This document shows positions 18,051-27,524 of a stretch of 64,000 bases of DNA, piece after piece; the first letter of the stretch is position 1, and each line of letters begins with the position of its first letter. The stretch lies in assembly GCA_959599915.1 (NCBI GenBank), contig CAUGJE010000002.1, positions 1 to 64,000 of the forward strand. The letters are read 5' to 3'. The DNA is from an uncultured Collinsella sp. Its GTDB lineage: Bacteria; Actinomycetota; Coriobacteriia; Coriobacteriales; Coriobacteriaceae. The translations under genes were made by a program, and so were the position numbers. The notes beneath the pieces are model-generated. The model did no database searches and was not told where the DNA came from. It was given only the letters and a program-made list of their open reading frames with translations.

Positions 18051-18548
18051 TCACGAAAAGCGATGTTTGAGCGCTTCGACCACGTTGGGCGGCACAAACG
18101 TCGACACGTCGCTGCCAAGCGACGCGATCTGGCGCACCACCGAGCTCGAGATGTAGCCGTACTGCGGAGCACTCATGACAAAGATGGACTCCAGCTCGCT
18201 ATCCAGGCGGTAGTTGAGGTCGGCCTGCTGCAGCTCATACTCAAAGTCGGTCATGGCGCGCAGGCCCTTAACGACGGCACCCGCCCCCTGTTCACGTGCA
18301 AAGTCGACCAACAGCCCGGTGAAAGGCAGCACCTCGATGCCGTCCAAATCGCCGAGGGCCTCGCGGGCCAGCGCCACGCGTTCGTCGAGCATAAAGGTGG
18401 TACCCACGCCGTTTTTACCCTGCGATTCGGCCACGGCAACAATCACGCTGGGAAAGATGCGGCGGGCACGGCGGATCACGTCTATGTGGCCAAAGGTAAT
18501 GGGATCGAAGGTGCCCGGGACGATCACGCGGTTGATGGTGTCATTCAT
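18051..18548 (-). CDS. coaD: phosphopantetheine adenylyltransferase
   Basis: Catalyses the penultimate step of coenzyme A synthesis, joining ATP and 4'-phosphopantetheine to give dephospho-CoA. It has 165 residues. The nucleotidyltransferase motif GTFDPITFGHIDVI is at residues ~12-25 and the C-terminal ISSSVVRQIA motif is present. The start ATG at 18548 overlaps the end of rsmD by 8 bp, so the two are coupled; rsmD-coaD is a frequent bacterial pair. Confidence 0.97.
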   Translation of the reverse strand: MNDTINRVIVPGTFDPITFGHIDVIRRARRIFPSVIVAVAESQGKNGVGTTFMLDERVALAREALGDLDGIEVLPFTGLLVDFAREQGAGAVVKGLRAMTDFEYELQQADLNYRLDSELESIFVMSAPQYGYISSSVVRQIASLGSDVSTFVPPNVVEALKHRFS

Positions 18549-19185
18549 GGGTGTCCTCCGAAAGCGCATCCTCGTCATTTTCGTTCTCGTCAGCATGTCC
18601 GTTCTCGTCCTCGGCCGCCCAGCGCAGCAAGTCAACCGAGGTAATGCCGTAGCGCTTCTCTCGCACGGTCTCAAAACCAGCTGGATGAGCGCCCGCATCG
18701 GCTGCGGCATGCTCAAACAGGGCAAAGGCCCCGGGCGTCAACAGTCCCTGCTGGGAAAGATTCTGCAGCAGCTCCTCGACCGGCTCGGCGCCATACGCAT
18801 AGGGCGGATCGAGCAGGACCAGATCGAAGGGGCCGCCGGGCACACGGCCGCGCGAGGCACTCGACAGCACATCGCCGGTAACGACACGCCAGCGCGAGCG
18901 GTCGCGGCACAGTGACTCGATATTCTTGGTGATCAGACGGGCGGCATTGCGATCGATCTCGAACGTGGTGAGCGAGCGGGCGCCACGCGAGAGCATCTCG
19001 ATTCCCAGGGCGCCAGAGCCGCCAAAGGCATCCAGCACGCGGACCTCGTCCAAATCGAAGTCGAACGCCGACATGACCATGGAAGCGCATGCCTCGCGCA
19101 CGCGATCGGTCGTGGGACGGGTGACATCGCGCCCGCGCGGCTCTTCGATCTTGCGGCCGCGCCATTCACCACCGATGATTCTCAT
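18541..19185 (-). CDS. rsmD: 16S rRNA (guanine966-N2)-methyltransferase RsmD
   Basis: Methylates G966 of 16S rRNA. It has 214 residues, with the N-terminal motif IIGGEWRGRKIEEPRG, an SAM-binding loop VLDAFGGSGALGIEMLSRGA, and catalytic motif IV LLDPPYAYG. The last ~20 residues are strongly acidic (DENGHADENENDEDALSED), an extension beyond the usual ~190 residues. It overlaps recG by 4 bp upstream and coaD by 8 bp downstream. Confidence 0.95.
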   Translation of the reverse strand: MRIIGGEWRGRKIEEPRGRDVTRPTTDRVREACASMVMSAFDFDLDEVRVLDAFGGSGALGIEMLSRGARSLTTFEIDRNAARLITKNIESLCRDRSRWRVVTGDVLSSASRGRVPGGPFDLVLLDPPYAYGAEPVEELLQNLSQQGLLTPGAFALFEHAAADAGAHPAGFETVREKRYGITSVDLLRWAAEDENGHADENENDEDALSEDTHE

Positions 19186-21359
19186 CCTCCGCTGACCTCC
19201 TTAAAGATATGTCGATAGCGCGTGGCGACCGCATCGCGCAAGGGGCGCGTCGCCACGGAGTCAAGGTTGCAAGCATACCGCAAGAGCTCGACCGCGTCCA
19301 AATGGGCCCATTCGATAAGATCCTCGTCGGCGTCCAGGTCCACAAAGCGCAGGGTCACGCCGCCATGCTGACGGTAGCCCAGGATTTCGCCCTCATGGCG
19401 CAGACGCAGGTCCATCTGGGCGAGCGTAAAGCCGTCCGAAGTCTTTTCGAGCGACTGGAGGCGGTCTTGTGCCGCCGAGGCGCCGCCATTGCCCTTGGAG
19501 TGCGTCATGACCAGGCAGGTGCCCGACACGCTGCCGCGGCCCACACGGCCGCGCAGCTGGTGCAGGGCCGCCAAGCCAAAGCGCTCACCGTTCTCGATGA
19601 CCATGACGGTGGCGTTGGGCACGTCGACACCCACCTCGACCACCGTGGTCGATACGAGCACGTCGATCTCTCCGCGCTTGAAGGCATCGATCACATGGTC
19701 CTTCTCCCCCGCCGGCATGCGGCCGTGAAGGCGCTCGATGATAAGTCCCGGCAACGCCAGGCGCAGGCGCTCGAGCTCGGTTGCCGTATCGTGGAGCGGT
19801 ACAGGCACGGTCACGCGGCCCTCGTCGTCGCGGGCAATACCGGGTACGTCTTCCAGCTCATCGGCCGAGTCACTCGGCTCCACAAGCGGGCAGATCACAT
19901 AAGCCTGCTGGCCCTTTTCATACGCCTCGCGGATGGCACCGTAGGCCAAATCGCGGCTCGACTCGGTGAGCACGCGCGTCGTAACGCCCGCCCCCGGAAC
20001 AGGTCGATGGCGGATGATGCTCGTGTCCAGGTCGCCGTAGACCGAGAGCGCCAACGTGCGCGGGATCGGCGTGGCCGTCATAACGAGAAGGTCGGCACCC
20101 GGGCCCTTGGCACGCAGGGCATTGCGCTGGCCCACACCAAAGCGGTGCTGCTCGTCGATGACGACAAGCGACAGATGCTTAAACGCCACGTTGTCCGAAA
20201 GGACCGCGTGGGTTCCAAAGAGGACGTCGAGCTCGCCCGATTCCAGCTGCGCATGGATCTGCTCGCGCTCGGCCGCCGGCGTGGCACCCGTCAGGAGCGC
20301 CCAAGACATGCCAGCCTGGGAGAGCAAGGGGCCGGTCTTATCGGCATATTGGCGCGCCAGCACGCCCGTAGGCGCCATAACGCAGGACTGAGTGCCCGAA
20401 TCGGCCGCGACAGCCAGCGCGCAGGCGGCGACGGCCGTCTTGCCGGTACCGACGTCGCCCAGTAGCAGGCGGTTCATCACGCGCCCGCCATCGCGCATAT
20501 CGTGCAGAATGTCTTGGAACGCGGCCTCCTGCTCGTCGCTCAGCGAAAACGGCAGGGCTTCCCTGAGCGCCGCCAGGTGCTCACCAGCGGCGTGGGCGTA
20601 GGGAGAGACTTCGACCAAGCCGCCGTCGTTGCGCAGGCGCAGCGCCAGCTGAAGGTAGAGGCACTCCTCGTAGGAAAGCCGTGCGCGCGCGATATCGCGC
20701 TCGGCCATGCTCGAGGGAAAGTGAATTGAGCGCAGCGCGCGGGCATTGCTCATCAGGCGGCGCTTGACGCGCAAGCGTGCGGGAATCGGGTCGAAGGGAT
20801 TGCCGACGACCTCGAGCGCGCCGCTAACGATGCGGCGCATCCACGCCTGGCTCACGCCATCGCTCACGTAATGGACCGGCAGAATGGTGCCCGCGGCACG
20901 CCCGCCCTCGAGCTTTTCGAAATGCGGCGAGGCCATCTGTTTAAAGCCGTAGGCAAACTCGACCTTACCCATCACGGCCAGGCGGTCGCCCTGCTTAAAC
21001 TGCTGGGCAATCCAGGGCTGACGGAAAAAGGCGACTTGCAGCACGCCTGTATCGTCCACCAGCGAGACCTCGGTCACCTGCATACGCGGACGGGGCTGCT
21101 TTTGAACGATACGATCGACCGTGGCGACAATCGTGCACACGGTACCGATGGGCGCCATCTCGATGGACCAGGAGCGCGTAAAGTCGAGATATCGGTGAGG
21201 GATATGGAGGAGGAGGTCCCCCACCGTCCGAATTCCCAGACGGCGAAGGGCCTCCTCACGTTTACCCGAAACATATTTGAGTCGCGCGATATCCTCGTCG
21301 AGCGCATTGCTCTGGGCAAAGCGCTCCGAGACGCGCGGCACGGAGCACGGCTCGGACAT
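19182..21359 (-). CDS. recG: ATP-dependent DNA helicase RecG
   Basis: Regresses stalled replication forks and migrates branched DNA. It has 725 residues. The N-terminal wedge domain contains the OB fold (around residues 60-150, MAPIGTVCTIVATV). The helicase domains have GDVGTGKTAVAA (motif I), DEQHRFGV (motif II), TATPIPRTLA (motif III) and QLRGRVGRG (motif VI), with the RecG-specific C-terminal block after it. It overlaps rsmD by 4 bp and follows fakA by 10 bp, so it is expressed with a lipid-metabolism gene upstream. Confidence 0.97.
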   Translation of the reverse strand: MSEPCSVPRVSERFAQSNALDEDIARLKYVSGKREEALRRLGIRTVGDLLLHIPHRYLDFTRSWSIEMAPIGTVCTIVATVDRIVQKQPRPRMQVTEVSLVDDTGVLQVAFFRQPWIAQQFKQGDRLAVMGKVEFAYGFKQMASPHFEKLEGGRAAGTILPVHYVSDGVSQAWMRRIVSGALEVVGNPFDPIPARLRVKRRLMSNARALRSIHFPSSMAERDIARARLSYEECLYLQLALRLRNDGGLVEVSPYAHAAGEHLAALREALPFSLSDEQEAAFQDILHDMRDGGRVMNRLLLGDVGTGKTAVAACALAVAADSGTQSCVMAPTGVLARQYADKTGPLLSQAGMSWALLTGATPAAEREQIHAQLESGELDVLFGTHAVLSDNVAFKHLSLVVIDEQHRFGVGQRNALRAKGPGADLLVMTATPIPRTLALSVYGDLDTSIIRHRPVPGAGVTTRVLTESSRDLAYGAIREAYEKGQQAYVICPLVEPSDSADELEDVPGIARDDEGRVTVPVPLHDTATELERLRLALPGLIIERLHGRMPAGEKDHVIDAFKRGEIDVLVSTTVVEVGVDVPNATVMVIENGERFGLAALHQLRGRVGRGSVSGTCLVMTHSKGNGGASAAQDRLQSLEKTSDGFTLAQMDLRLRHEGEILGYRQHGGVTLRFVDLDADEDLIEWAHLDAVELLRYACNLDSVATRPLRDAVATRYRHIFKEVSGG

Positions 21360-21369
21360 GGGTAGATGC

Positions 21370-23031
21370 CTACTCGATCGAGAAGATCACGGGATAGAGC
21401 GGCTGCTCGCCACGATGGGCGTCAATCTCCAGGTCGGGCTGAGCCTCCTCGATGGCGTCGACGATCTCCTGGAAGGCCTCATCGGACAGCTCCTCGCCGG
21501 CCAGAATCGTCAGCGCGTCGCCCTCCTCTTCCTCCTGCATGCGGTTGATGCAGTCGAGCGTGACCTGTTTCACATCGGAGCCGACCACGTCGATGGAGCC
21601 GGCAATGATACCCATGACATCACCGGAGTGAATCGGAGAGCCGTCAGAGGCGCTGGAATCGCGCACGGCACGAGTGACCTCGCCATCGCGAACCTCGCTG
21701 ATGGCGTCGACCATGGCGGCAACGGCGTCCTCGAGCTCGGAATCGGGCAGGACCGCGAACAGCGCGGAGAACGCCTGCGGGACGGTCTTGGTGGGAACGA
21801 CGGCGACCTTCTTGTCGGTGCAGGCAGAAGCTGCGGCCTCGGCAGCCATGCGAATGTTGCCGTTATTGGGCAGGATGATGACCGAGGTCGCGTTGACCTG
21901 GTCCACCGCGCCCAGCAGGTCGGCGGTCGAGGGGTTCATGGTCTGGCCACCCGAGACGATCACGTCAACGCCGAGGGACTTGAGGATGTCGGCCTCGCCC
22001 GAACCGGCGGCAACGGCGACAAAGCCCAGCGCCTTGGCGGGCTCGGCGGCCTTTTCCTGGTCCTCGTGAATCTTGGCGGTACGGTCGTGAGCCTCCATCT
22101 CCATGTTGTGGATAAAGACCTCGTAGATCTGACCGAGCTGCAGCATGTGCTCGAGCACCAGGTTGGGGGTGTTGGAGTGCACGTGGATCTTGTAGTCGGG
22201 GTAGGCACCCACGAGCAGCTCGCAGTCGCCCATGGAGCCCAGGAACTTAAGGCACTCGTCCTCGTCAAACGGGGCGTCGGCCTTAAAGAGGAACTCGTTG
22301 CAGTAGCGGAACTCCGAGCCCTCCCAATCGTCGTTGGCCTCAATCTCAACGCGACCGAGGGCCGCGTCGCGGGCAGAGCCAGCGGAATCAAACGTGGCGG
22401 AGAAATCCTCGACAACGGTGCTGCGGCCAAGCGCGGCGGCGACAAAGTTCTCCAGGAAGATGGCAAAGCCAAAGGCGCCGGAGTCGACCACGCCGTTCTC
22501 CTTCAGAACGGGCAGCAGGTCGGGCGTGCGGGCGACGGACTGGTAGGCCTCGACGACGATGGCGTCGAGCGCGTCCTCGGCCGAGAACTTCTTCTTTTCG
22601 CACTCGTCGGCCTTGGTCGAGACATCGCGCAGGACCGTGAGAATCGTGCCCTCGATGGGCTTGCGGACGGCCTGGAAGGCGACCTTGACGGCGCGGCGGA
22701 AAGCGAAGGCGATGTTGGCGGACGTGATGGGCTCATCGGCGGAGACGAGACCCTCGGCCACGCCACGCAGGATCTGCGAGGTGATGACGCCGGAGTTACC
22801 GCGGGCGCCCATGAGGGAGCCATGGGTGATGGCGCCGGCGATGGCTTCCATATCGGCATCGGCGGGAAGGGCGGAAAGCTCCTTGGTCACCGAGGCGAGC
22901 GTGAGCGACATGTTGGTGCCGGTGTCACCGTCGGGTACGGGGAAGACGTTGAGCTTGTTGATCTCCTCGGCCTTGTCGGAAACGGCAGCCGCAGCGATCG
23001 GAAAACAGGTGCGAATGGTCTTTGCAATCAT
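21370..23031 (-). CDS. fakA: fatty acid kinase catalytic subunit FakA-like (DAK2/YloV family)
   Basis: A 553-residue protein that phosphorylates exogenous fatty acids held by FakB (DegV-type) proteins, giving acyl-phosphates for phospholipid synthesis. The N-terminal DhaL-type ATP-binding domain has the metal-binding motif FPVPDGDTGTNMSLT near residue 50 and GARGNSGVITSQ. A middle domain and a C-terminal degV-like region follow. PlsX, encoded further down the same strand, also handles acyl-phosphate. It lies 27 bp after an Asp23-type gene, the usual partner. fakB is not in the window. Confidence 0.92.
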   Translation of the reverse strand: MIAKTIRTCFPIAAAAVSDKAEEINKLNVFPVPDGDTGTNMSLTLASVTKELSALPADADMEAIAGAITHGSLMGARGNSGVITSQILRGVAEGLVSADEPITSANIAFAFRRAVKVAFQAVRKPIEGTILTVLRDVSTKADECEKKKFSAEDALDAIVVEAYQSVARTPDLLPVLKENGVVDSGAFGFAIFLENFVAAALGRSTVVEDFSATFDSAGSARDAALGRVEIEANDDWEGSEFRYCNEFLFKADAPFDEDECLKFLGSMGDCELLVGAYPDYKIHVHSNTPNLVLEHMLQLGQIYEVFIHNMEMEAHDRTAKIHEDQEKAAEPAKALGFVAVAAGSGEADILKSLGVDVIVSGGQTMNPSTADLLGAVDQVNATSVIILPNNGNIRMAAEAAASACTDKKVAVVPTKTVPQAFSALFAVLPDSELEDAVAAMVDAISEVRDGEVTRAVRDSSASDGSPIHSGDVMGIIAGSIDVVGSDVKQVTLDCINRMQEEEEGDALTILAGEELSDEAFQEIVDAIEEAQPDLEIDAHRGEQPLYPVIFSIE

Positions 23032-23058
23032 GGGTATTTGAATCTCCGTTTTCGGATG

Positions 23059-23415
23059 CTAGTTCAGACGGCTCTTGAGCGCGTCGATGTGGATGCCGAT
23101 CTTAAGGCTGGCGGGATCGATCTGGGCGATCTCCTGCAGGGTGAAGGCAACGGAGCTCGAAAGATTGTGGCAGACGGACTTCATGTTGATGCCGTTCTCG
23201 AGCACGACGTGAAGATCGACCGTAAGGCCGTTCTCGTCGGCGGAGACAAGCACGCCCTTGCGGAGGCGCTGACCGGCAAGCAGGCGCACGCTCTCGGCGC
23301 CCTGGAGCTGTTCGGCCATACCGACGACGCCATAGCACGTCATCGCTGCATAACCGGCAATATCGGCAATAACGTCGTTCGAGACGCTCAGGCTGCCGTT
23401 AATGGTCTCAGACAC
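23059..23415 (-). CDS. Asp23/Gls24 family envelope stress protein
   Basis: A 118-residue Asp23/Gls24 (DUF322) protein. The family is associated with envelope stress in Gram-positives and is commonly encoded next to fakA. The characteristic start ETINGSLSVSNDVIADIAGYAAMTCYGVVGM is clear. The start is a GTG at 23415, seven bases after AAGGAG; an upstream in-frame start at 23448 has no ribosome site. It is the first gene of the long minus-strand cluster; the tRNA terminator lies ~160 bp upstream. Confidence 0.9.
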   Translation of the reverse strand: MSETINGSLSVSNDVIADIAGYAAMTCYGVVGMAEQLQGAESVRLLAGQRLRKGVLVSADENGLTVDLHVVLENGINMKSVCHNLSSSVAFTLQEIAQIDPASLKIGIHIDALKSRLN

Positions 23416-23576
23416 AAGAATCTCCTTATCTGGTGCTCGCGGCACCATCTCGTGGGAGCAATCATTGCAATATTCTACAACGAGCGCGCCATGTTGAGGT
23501 GGTGGGTCGCGGGATTACATCCTCGACACGAAATGTTGATATGGCAACGTTCGCGCCAGTCTATCGCGGCAAGAAA

Positions 23577-23604
23577 AAACCCGCCGCATAAGCGACGGGT
23601 TTTA
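23577..23604 (-). terminator. terminator of the tRNA-Asn transcript
   Basis: On the minus strand, AAAACCCGTCGC, a TTAT loop and GCGGCGGG are followed by TTTTTTCTT, a textbook intrinsic terminator. It starts six bases after the 3' CCA of the downstream tRNA-Asn. Confidence 0.92.
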
Positions 23605-23609
23605 CAACC

Positions 23610-23684
23610 TGGCTCCCCGGGTAGGACTCGAACCTACAACAGCGCGGTTAACAGCCGCGTGCTCTACCATTGAGCTACCGAGGA
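23610..23684 (-). tRNA. tRNA-Asn (GTT), copy 1
   Basis: A 75-nt cloverleaf. The acceptor stem TCCTCGG pairs with CCGGGGA through one T-G wobble. The anticodon loop CTGTTAAC carries GTT, the T-loop is GGTTCGAGTCC, and the 3' CCA is encoded. It is identical in sequence to the copy at 23718-23792. Confidence 0.98.
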
Positions 23685-23717
23685 ATTTAAAGCCCAACGG
23701 AAAGGGCTGGAAAATTC

Positions 23718-23792
23718 TGGCTCCCCGGGTAGGACTCGAACCTACAACAGCGCGGTTAACAGCCGCGTGCTCTACCATTGAGCTACCGAGGA
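23718..23792 (-). tRNA. tRNA-Asn (GTT), copy 2
   Basis: Identical over its whole 75 nt, including the encoded CCA, to the copy 108 bp away; it is upstream in the shared minus-strand transcript. The 33-bp spacer between the two copies is unrelated to the tRNA. The tandem pair shares the terminator at 23577-23604. Confidence 0.98.
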
Positions 23793-23876
23793 ATAGGTGC
23801 GTGCTCTCAAGCAACGAAGTTTATTATACGGACGAATCAGCTCAGGGCAAGAACTTTTTTGAGAATTTTTCCGACC

Positions 23877-23904
23877 TAGTCATTGGGGGCGTCCCCAATG
23901 ACTA
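23877..23904. repeat. perfect 12-bp inverted repeat
   Basis: TAGTCATTGGGG and its exact complement are separated by GCGT. It lies between the rpoD terminator and the tRNA genes. It could be a second terminator stem for rpoD or a protein-binding site; no T-run follows it. Confidence 0.6.
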
Positions 23905-23912
23905 CATGAAAG

Positions 23913-23940
23913 CGCCCTCAAGCGGATGTGCTTGAGGGCG
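23913..23940 (-). terminator. intrinsic terminator of rpoD
   Basis: Perfect 11-bp arms (CGCCCTCAAGC and complement) with a 6-nt loop lie 13 bp after the rpoD stop. On the minus strand the stem is followed by CTTTCATG, a modest T-stretch. Confidence 0.82.
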
Positions 23941-23952
23941 ATTCTTGCTTGA

Positions 23953-25299
23953 CTAGCTTTCAATATAGTCTTTGAGCTTGCTGGAGCGGCTGGGGTGGCG
24001 GAGCTTGGCCAGGGTCTTGGACTCGATCTGGCGGATACGCTCGCGCGTGACGCCAAACTCGCGGCCGACTTCCTCGAGCGTACGGGGATGTCCGTCGACA
24101 AGGCCAAAGCGCAGCTCGATAACCTTGCGCTCACGATCGGCAAGCGAGTCGAGCACCTGGGTGAGCTGCTCCTGCAACATGGAGAAGCTGGCGGCATCGG
24201 GCGGAACGATGGCCTGGGAGTCCTCGATGAAGTCGCCCAGCTGGGAATCCTCTTCCTCGCCGATAGGGGTCTCGAGCGACACGGGCTCCTGCGAGATCTT
24301 CTGAATCTCGCGGACGCGGTCGGCACTCATGTCCATCTCGGCACCGATCTCCTCGGGAGTCGGGTCGCGGCCCAGGTCCTGGAGGAGCTGGCGCTGCACG
24401 CGGACGAGCTTGTTGATGGTCTCGACCATGTGCACGGGAATACGGATGGTACGGGCCTGGTCGGCGATAGCACGCGTGATGGCCTGGCGAATCCACCACG
24501 TGGCGTACGTGGAGAACTTAAAGCCCTTCTGGTAGTCGAACTTCTCGACGGCGCGGATCAGACCGAGGTTGCCCTCCTGGATCAGGTCCAGGAACAGCAT
24601 GCCGCGACCAACATAGCGCTTAGCGATGGAGACGACCAGGCGCAGGTTGGCGCTGATGAGCGCCTGCTTGGCCTCGAGACCAACGTTCTCGATACGGGTC
24701 AGGCGACGCATCTCGGAGCGGGTGAGCTCAATCTCGCCCGCCTCGGCGGCCTCGAGCTTCTCGGTGGCCTCGAGACCGGCCTCGATCTTCATGGCCAGAT
24801 CGACCTCTTCGGAGGCGGTCAGCAGGTCGACCTTACCGATCTCCTTGAGGTACATACGAACCGGGTCGCCGGTCAGCATCACCGTGGAGGCGTCGATGCC
24901 GCGCACGCGCGAACGCGAACGGGACGTGCGCACGGTGCGCTTCTTCTTGCTCTTGGAAGAACCCATCTCGGCGTCGGCCTGGCGGGCCATCTTAAGCTCG
25001 TGATCGTCGAGCGAGCCGGAATCGTGCTCGTCGTCATCGAAATCGTCGGTATCGCTATCGTTATCGTCATCGTCGACGTCCATGGGGGCGTCGTCGTTTC
25101 CGCTCGCGGAGATAATCTGGATGCCGCTGTTGCGCAGCGCGGAATACACCGCGTTGAGCTGCTCATCAGTAACATCGATATCCTTCAGGGCGACCTGAAT
25201 CTCGTCCTCGGTTACCGAAGTCCTGTTTGAGCCGTTGCCCATGAGCTTTGCAACGTAGGATTCCAGCCCAGTACCCGTGCTCTCACTCTTATTTGGCAC
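23953..25299 (-). CDS. rpoD: RNA polymerase primary sigma factor RpoD (SigA)
   Basis: The housekeeping sigma factor, about 448 residues. A short region 1.1 is followed by a highly acidic linker (Asp-rich, DVDDDDNDSDTDDF, about residues 75-100). Region 1.2 follows (TGDPVRMYLKEIGKVDLLT), then region 2 with YATWWIRQAITRA, region 3, and region 4.2 with the HTH RTLEEVGREFGVTRERIRQIE. The GTG at 25299 is preferred because GAAGGGAGAATCT precedes it; an ATG at 25314 is in frame with no ribosome site. It follows dnaG by 110 bp, the classic dnaG-rpoD order, and ends at its own terminator. Confidence 0.97.
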   Translation of the reverse strand: MPNKSESTGTGLESYVAKLMGNGSNRTSVTEDEIQVALKDIDVTDEQLNAVYSALRNSGIQIISASGNDDAPMDVDDDDNDSDTDDFDDDEHDSGSLDDHELKMARQADAEMGSSKSKKKRTVRTSRSRSRVRGIDASTVMLTGDPVRMYLKEIGKVDLLTASEEVDLAMKIEAGLEATEKLEAAEAGEIELTRSEMRRLTRIENVGLEAKQALISANLRLVVSIAKRYVGRGMLFLDLIQEGNLGLIRAVEKFDYQKGFKFSTYATWWIRQAITRAIADQARTIRIPVHMVETINKLVRVQRQLLQDLGRDPTPEEIGAEMDMSADRVREIQKISQEPVSLETPIGEEEDSQLGDFIEDSQAIVPPDAASFSMLQEQLTQVLDSLADRERKVIELRFGLVDGHPRTLEEVGREFGVTRERIRQIESKTLAKLRHPSRSSKLKDYIES

Positions 25300-25409
25300 A
25301 GATTCTCCCTTCATAGTCCACAGGACTCATTACTTTAGCACACACATTGATGTCTATACCCAAAATTCAGACTGGATATAGGCGTAAATACGCTGGTTGA
25401 CCACAACAT

Positions 25410-27524
25410 CTAGGCCTGGTCGCCGCCCGCCGTCTCCAAACCGATCAAACGGAACGGATCCGCCACGCCACCGATCGACTTTTGGAGCTCGCGCTGGCGC
25501 TGAGAATCTTGCATCGCTTGCATCGTCAGCACACGGCGCGCCTCATCGTCGAGCGACCGGTCCTGACGTAGCTTGGCCTGTGCGGCGCGCATGCGGCGCT
25601 TGATGGTGTAGAGCTCGAGGGTATCGAGCATAAACACGATGTTCGTCTCGGTGGGGTGCTTGCTCGTCGACGAAATACGCCCGGCGCTGACAAGCGACGC
25701 TGCCTCGGGACACACCGCGCGCGCCGCATCCATGCACGCCGTGGGGTCGGTGCCCGGCGGCGTCGCAAGCACGGCCCACGCGATGGACTCGTGACGCGGA
25801 TCCACCCACTCGATCGAGCAGATGCGGTCGGCATACGTGCGGAACAGGTCGGGGTAGCTCGTGAGCATCGTCAACAGCTCGCGCTCCCCCGCCAAAGACT
25901 TTCGCTCTAGGTCGGTCAGCACGATCGGCATTGTCGGAGCCGCGGGCGCACCCGAAACATCAGCGATCGGCGCCGCAGCATCCATCCCGACCGGCACATC
26001 GATCGGAGGCATGTCATCAACGACCTCGACCGGCGCGGCCCCGTAGGCCTCGAGCGGCACGTAGTCGTACGGCTCTTCCTCGACCGTTGTAGACACTGCC
26101 GGTGTCGCCCCCGACGCCCAGGCGCCGCGAGACGTACCCTGCGAACCAGACGCCCGACCTCCCGTGCTGCCTGCACGCTCGGCCTGCGCCCGCTGACGCT
26201 CGTAGTTCTGCTCGCGACGACGCTCGGCATCCTCGCGCTTGGCAACATCGCGAAACACGCGTCCCGAGCTCGAACGCACCGTTTCCAAGTCCAACCCCAG
26301 CAGGTCGGCAATCTGGATAAAGTACGTATCGATCATGTAGCTATCGCGCAGCGGATAGATGAGCGTCAGCGCATCCTCGAGTGCCTTGGCACGACCGCCC
26401 GGTGTGGTAATGTCGCTCGACTCCTGCAGTGAGCGGTACACAAAGTCCATGAGGGGCTCGGCGGCATCGATGCGCGCCTGTAGTGCCTCGCCACCATGCG
26501 CGGTGATGAACTCCATGGGGTCGTTGCCGTCAGGGAGCACCACGCAGCGCAGGTCCATCGAATCCTGCTCGATAAACTGAATCGCACGTCGCGCAGCCTT
26601 TTGACCGGCGGCATCGCCGTCGAACATATACACGATGCGCTTGGCAAAACGAGTGAGCGTCTTTACATGATGTTCCGTCAGCGCCGTGCCCAGCGTGGCG
26701 ACGACGTTTTTAATCCCCGCCTCCCAGCAGGCGATACAGTCGGTATATCCCTCCACCACGATGGCGGTATCCTGCGCGACGATAAACTCCTTGGCCCAGT
26801 TAAAGCCGTAGAGGTTTCGCTTTTTATGGAACACGCTCGTCTCGGCGGTGTTGAGGTACTTAGGCTGGCCATCGCCCATAATGCGCCCGCCAAAGGCGAT
26901 GTTATGACCCTGCTCGTCAAAGATGGGAAACATCACGCGGTCGTAAAAACGGTCGGCAAGCTGCCCACGCCCACGGCTCACGGCCACGTTGGCGTCGATC
27001 ATCTCCTGCGGGGTAAAGCCTGCCTGCGACAGATGCGACACCAGCGTGTTGCGGCCCGGCGCAAATCCCAAACAGTAGCGGCGGCAGACATCGCCACCCA
27101 TACCTCGGCTGGCGAAATACTCGCGCGGACGGCTGTCCTTACCACGCATAAGCATGGTGTGATAGAACTGGGCGGTCTCGGCACACAGGTCATAGATGCG
27201 GGCGCGCTTGGTGCCGCGCTCGCGATAAGCACCGGTATCGTGCAGCTCAATACCGGCACGGTCGGCCAGGTAGCGAATCGACTCGGGGAAGCTCAGGTTC
27301 TCGCGCTTCATGATGTAGGTGAAGACGTCGCCGCCCTCGCCACAGCCAAAGCAGTGCCACACCTGCGTGGCGGGGATGATGTGAAACGACGGGGTCTTTT
27401 CGCCATGGAAGGGGCAGCAACCCCAAAACTCATGGCCGCGGGGCTTGAGCTCAACCGTTTCCTGCACGATGGCAACCAGATCGGACGCAGCGCGTACCTG
27501 GTCTTTTTCCTCATCGCTAATCAC
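25410..27524 (-). CDS. dnaG: DNA primase DnaG
   Basis: Synthesises RNA primers for replication. It has 704 residues, longer than the ~600 usual for the family. The CHC2-type zinc domain (CCPFHGEKTPSFHI and WHCFGCGEGGD, residues ~36-65), the catalytic core with Toprim motif VVEGYTDCIACWEAGI, and a C-terminal DnaB-binding region are all present. Extra length comes from a Ser/Gly/Ala- and Pro-rich linker around residues 440-530. The start is a GTG at 27524 that overlaps the end of ribF by 8 bp, preceded by GGTGAG. It is upstream of rpoD. Confidence 0.96.
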   Translation of the reverse strand: MISDEEKDQVRAASDLVAIVQETVELKPRGHEFWGCCPFHGEKTPSFHIIPATQVWHCFGCGEGGDVFTYIMKRENLSFPESIRYLADRAGIELHDTGAYRERGTKRARIYDLCAETAQFYHTMLMRGKDSRPREYFASRGMGGDVCRRYCLGFAPGRNTLVSHLSQAGFTPQEMIDANVAVSRGRGQLADRFYDRVMFPIFDEQGHNIAFGGRIMGDGQPKYLNTAETSVFHKKRNLYGFNWAKEFIVAQDTAIVVEGYTDCIACWEAGIKNVVATLGTALTEHHVKTLTRFAKRIVYMFDGDAAGQKAARRAIQFIEQDSMDLRCVVLPDGNDPMEFITAHGGEALQARIDAAEPLMDFVYRSLQESSDITTPGGRAKALEDALTLIYPLRDSYMIDTYFIQIADLLGLDLETVRSSSGRVFRDVAKREDAERRREQNYERQRAQAERAGSTGGRASGSQGTSRGAWASGATPAVSTTVEEEPYDYVPLEAYGAAPVEVVDDMPPIDVPVGMDAAAPIADVSGAPAAPTMPIVLTDLERKSLAGERELLTMLTSYPDLFRTYADRICSIEWVDPRHESIAWAVLATPPGTDPTACMDAARAVCPEAASLVSAGRISSTSKHPTETNIVFMLDTLELYTIKRRMRAAQAKLRQDRSLDDEARRVLTMQAMQDSQRQRELQKSIGGVADPFRLIGLETAGGDQA

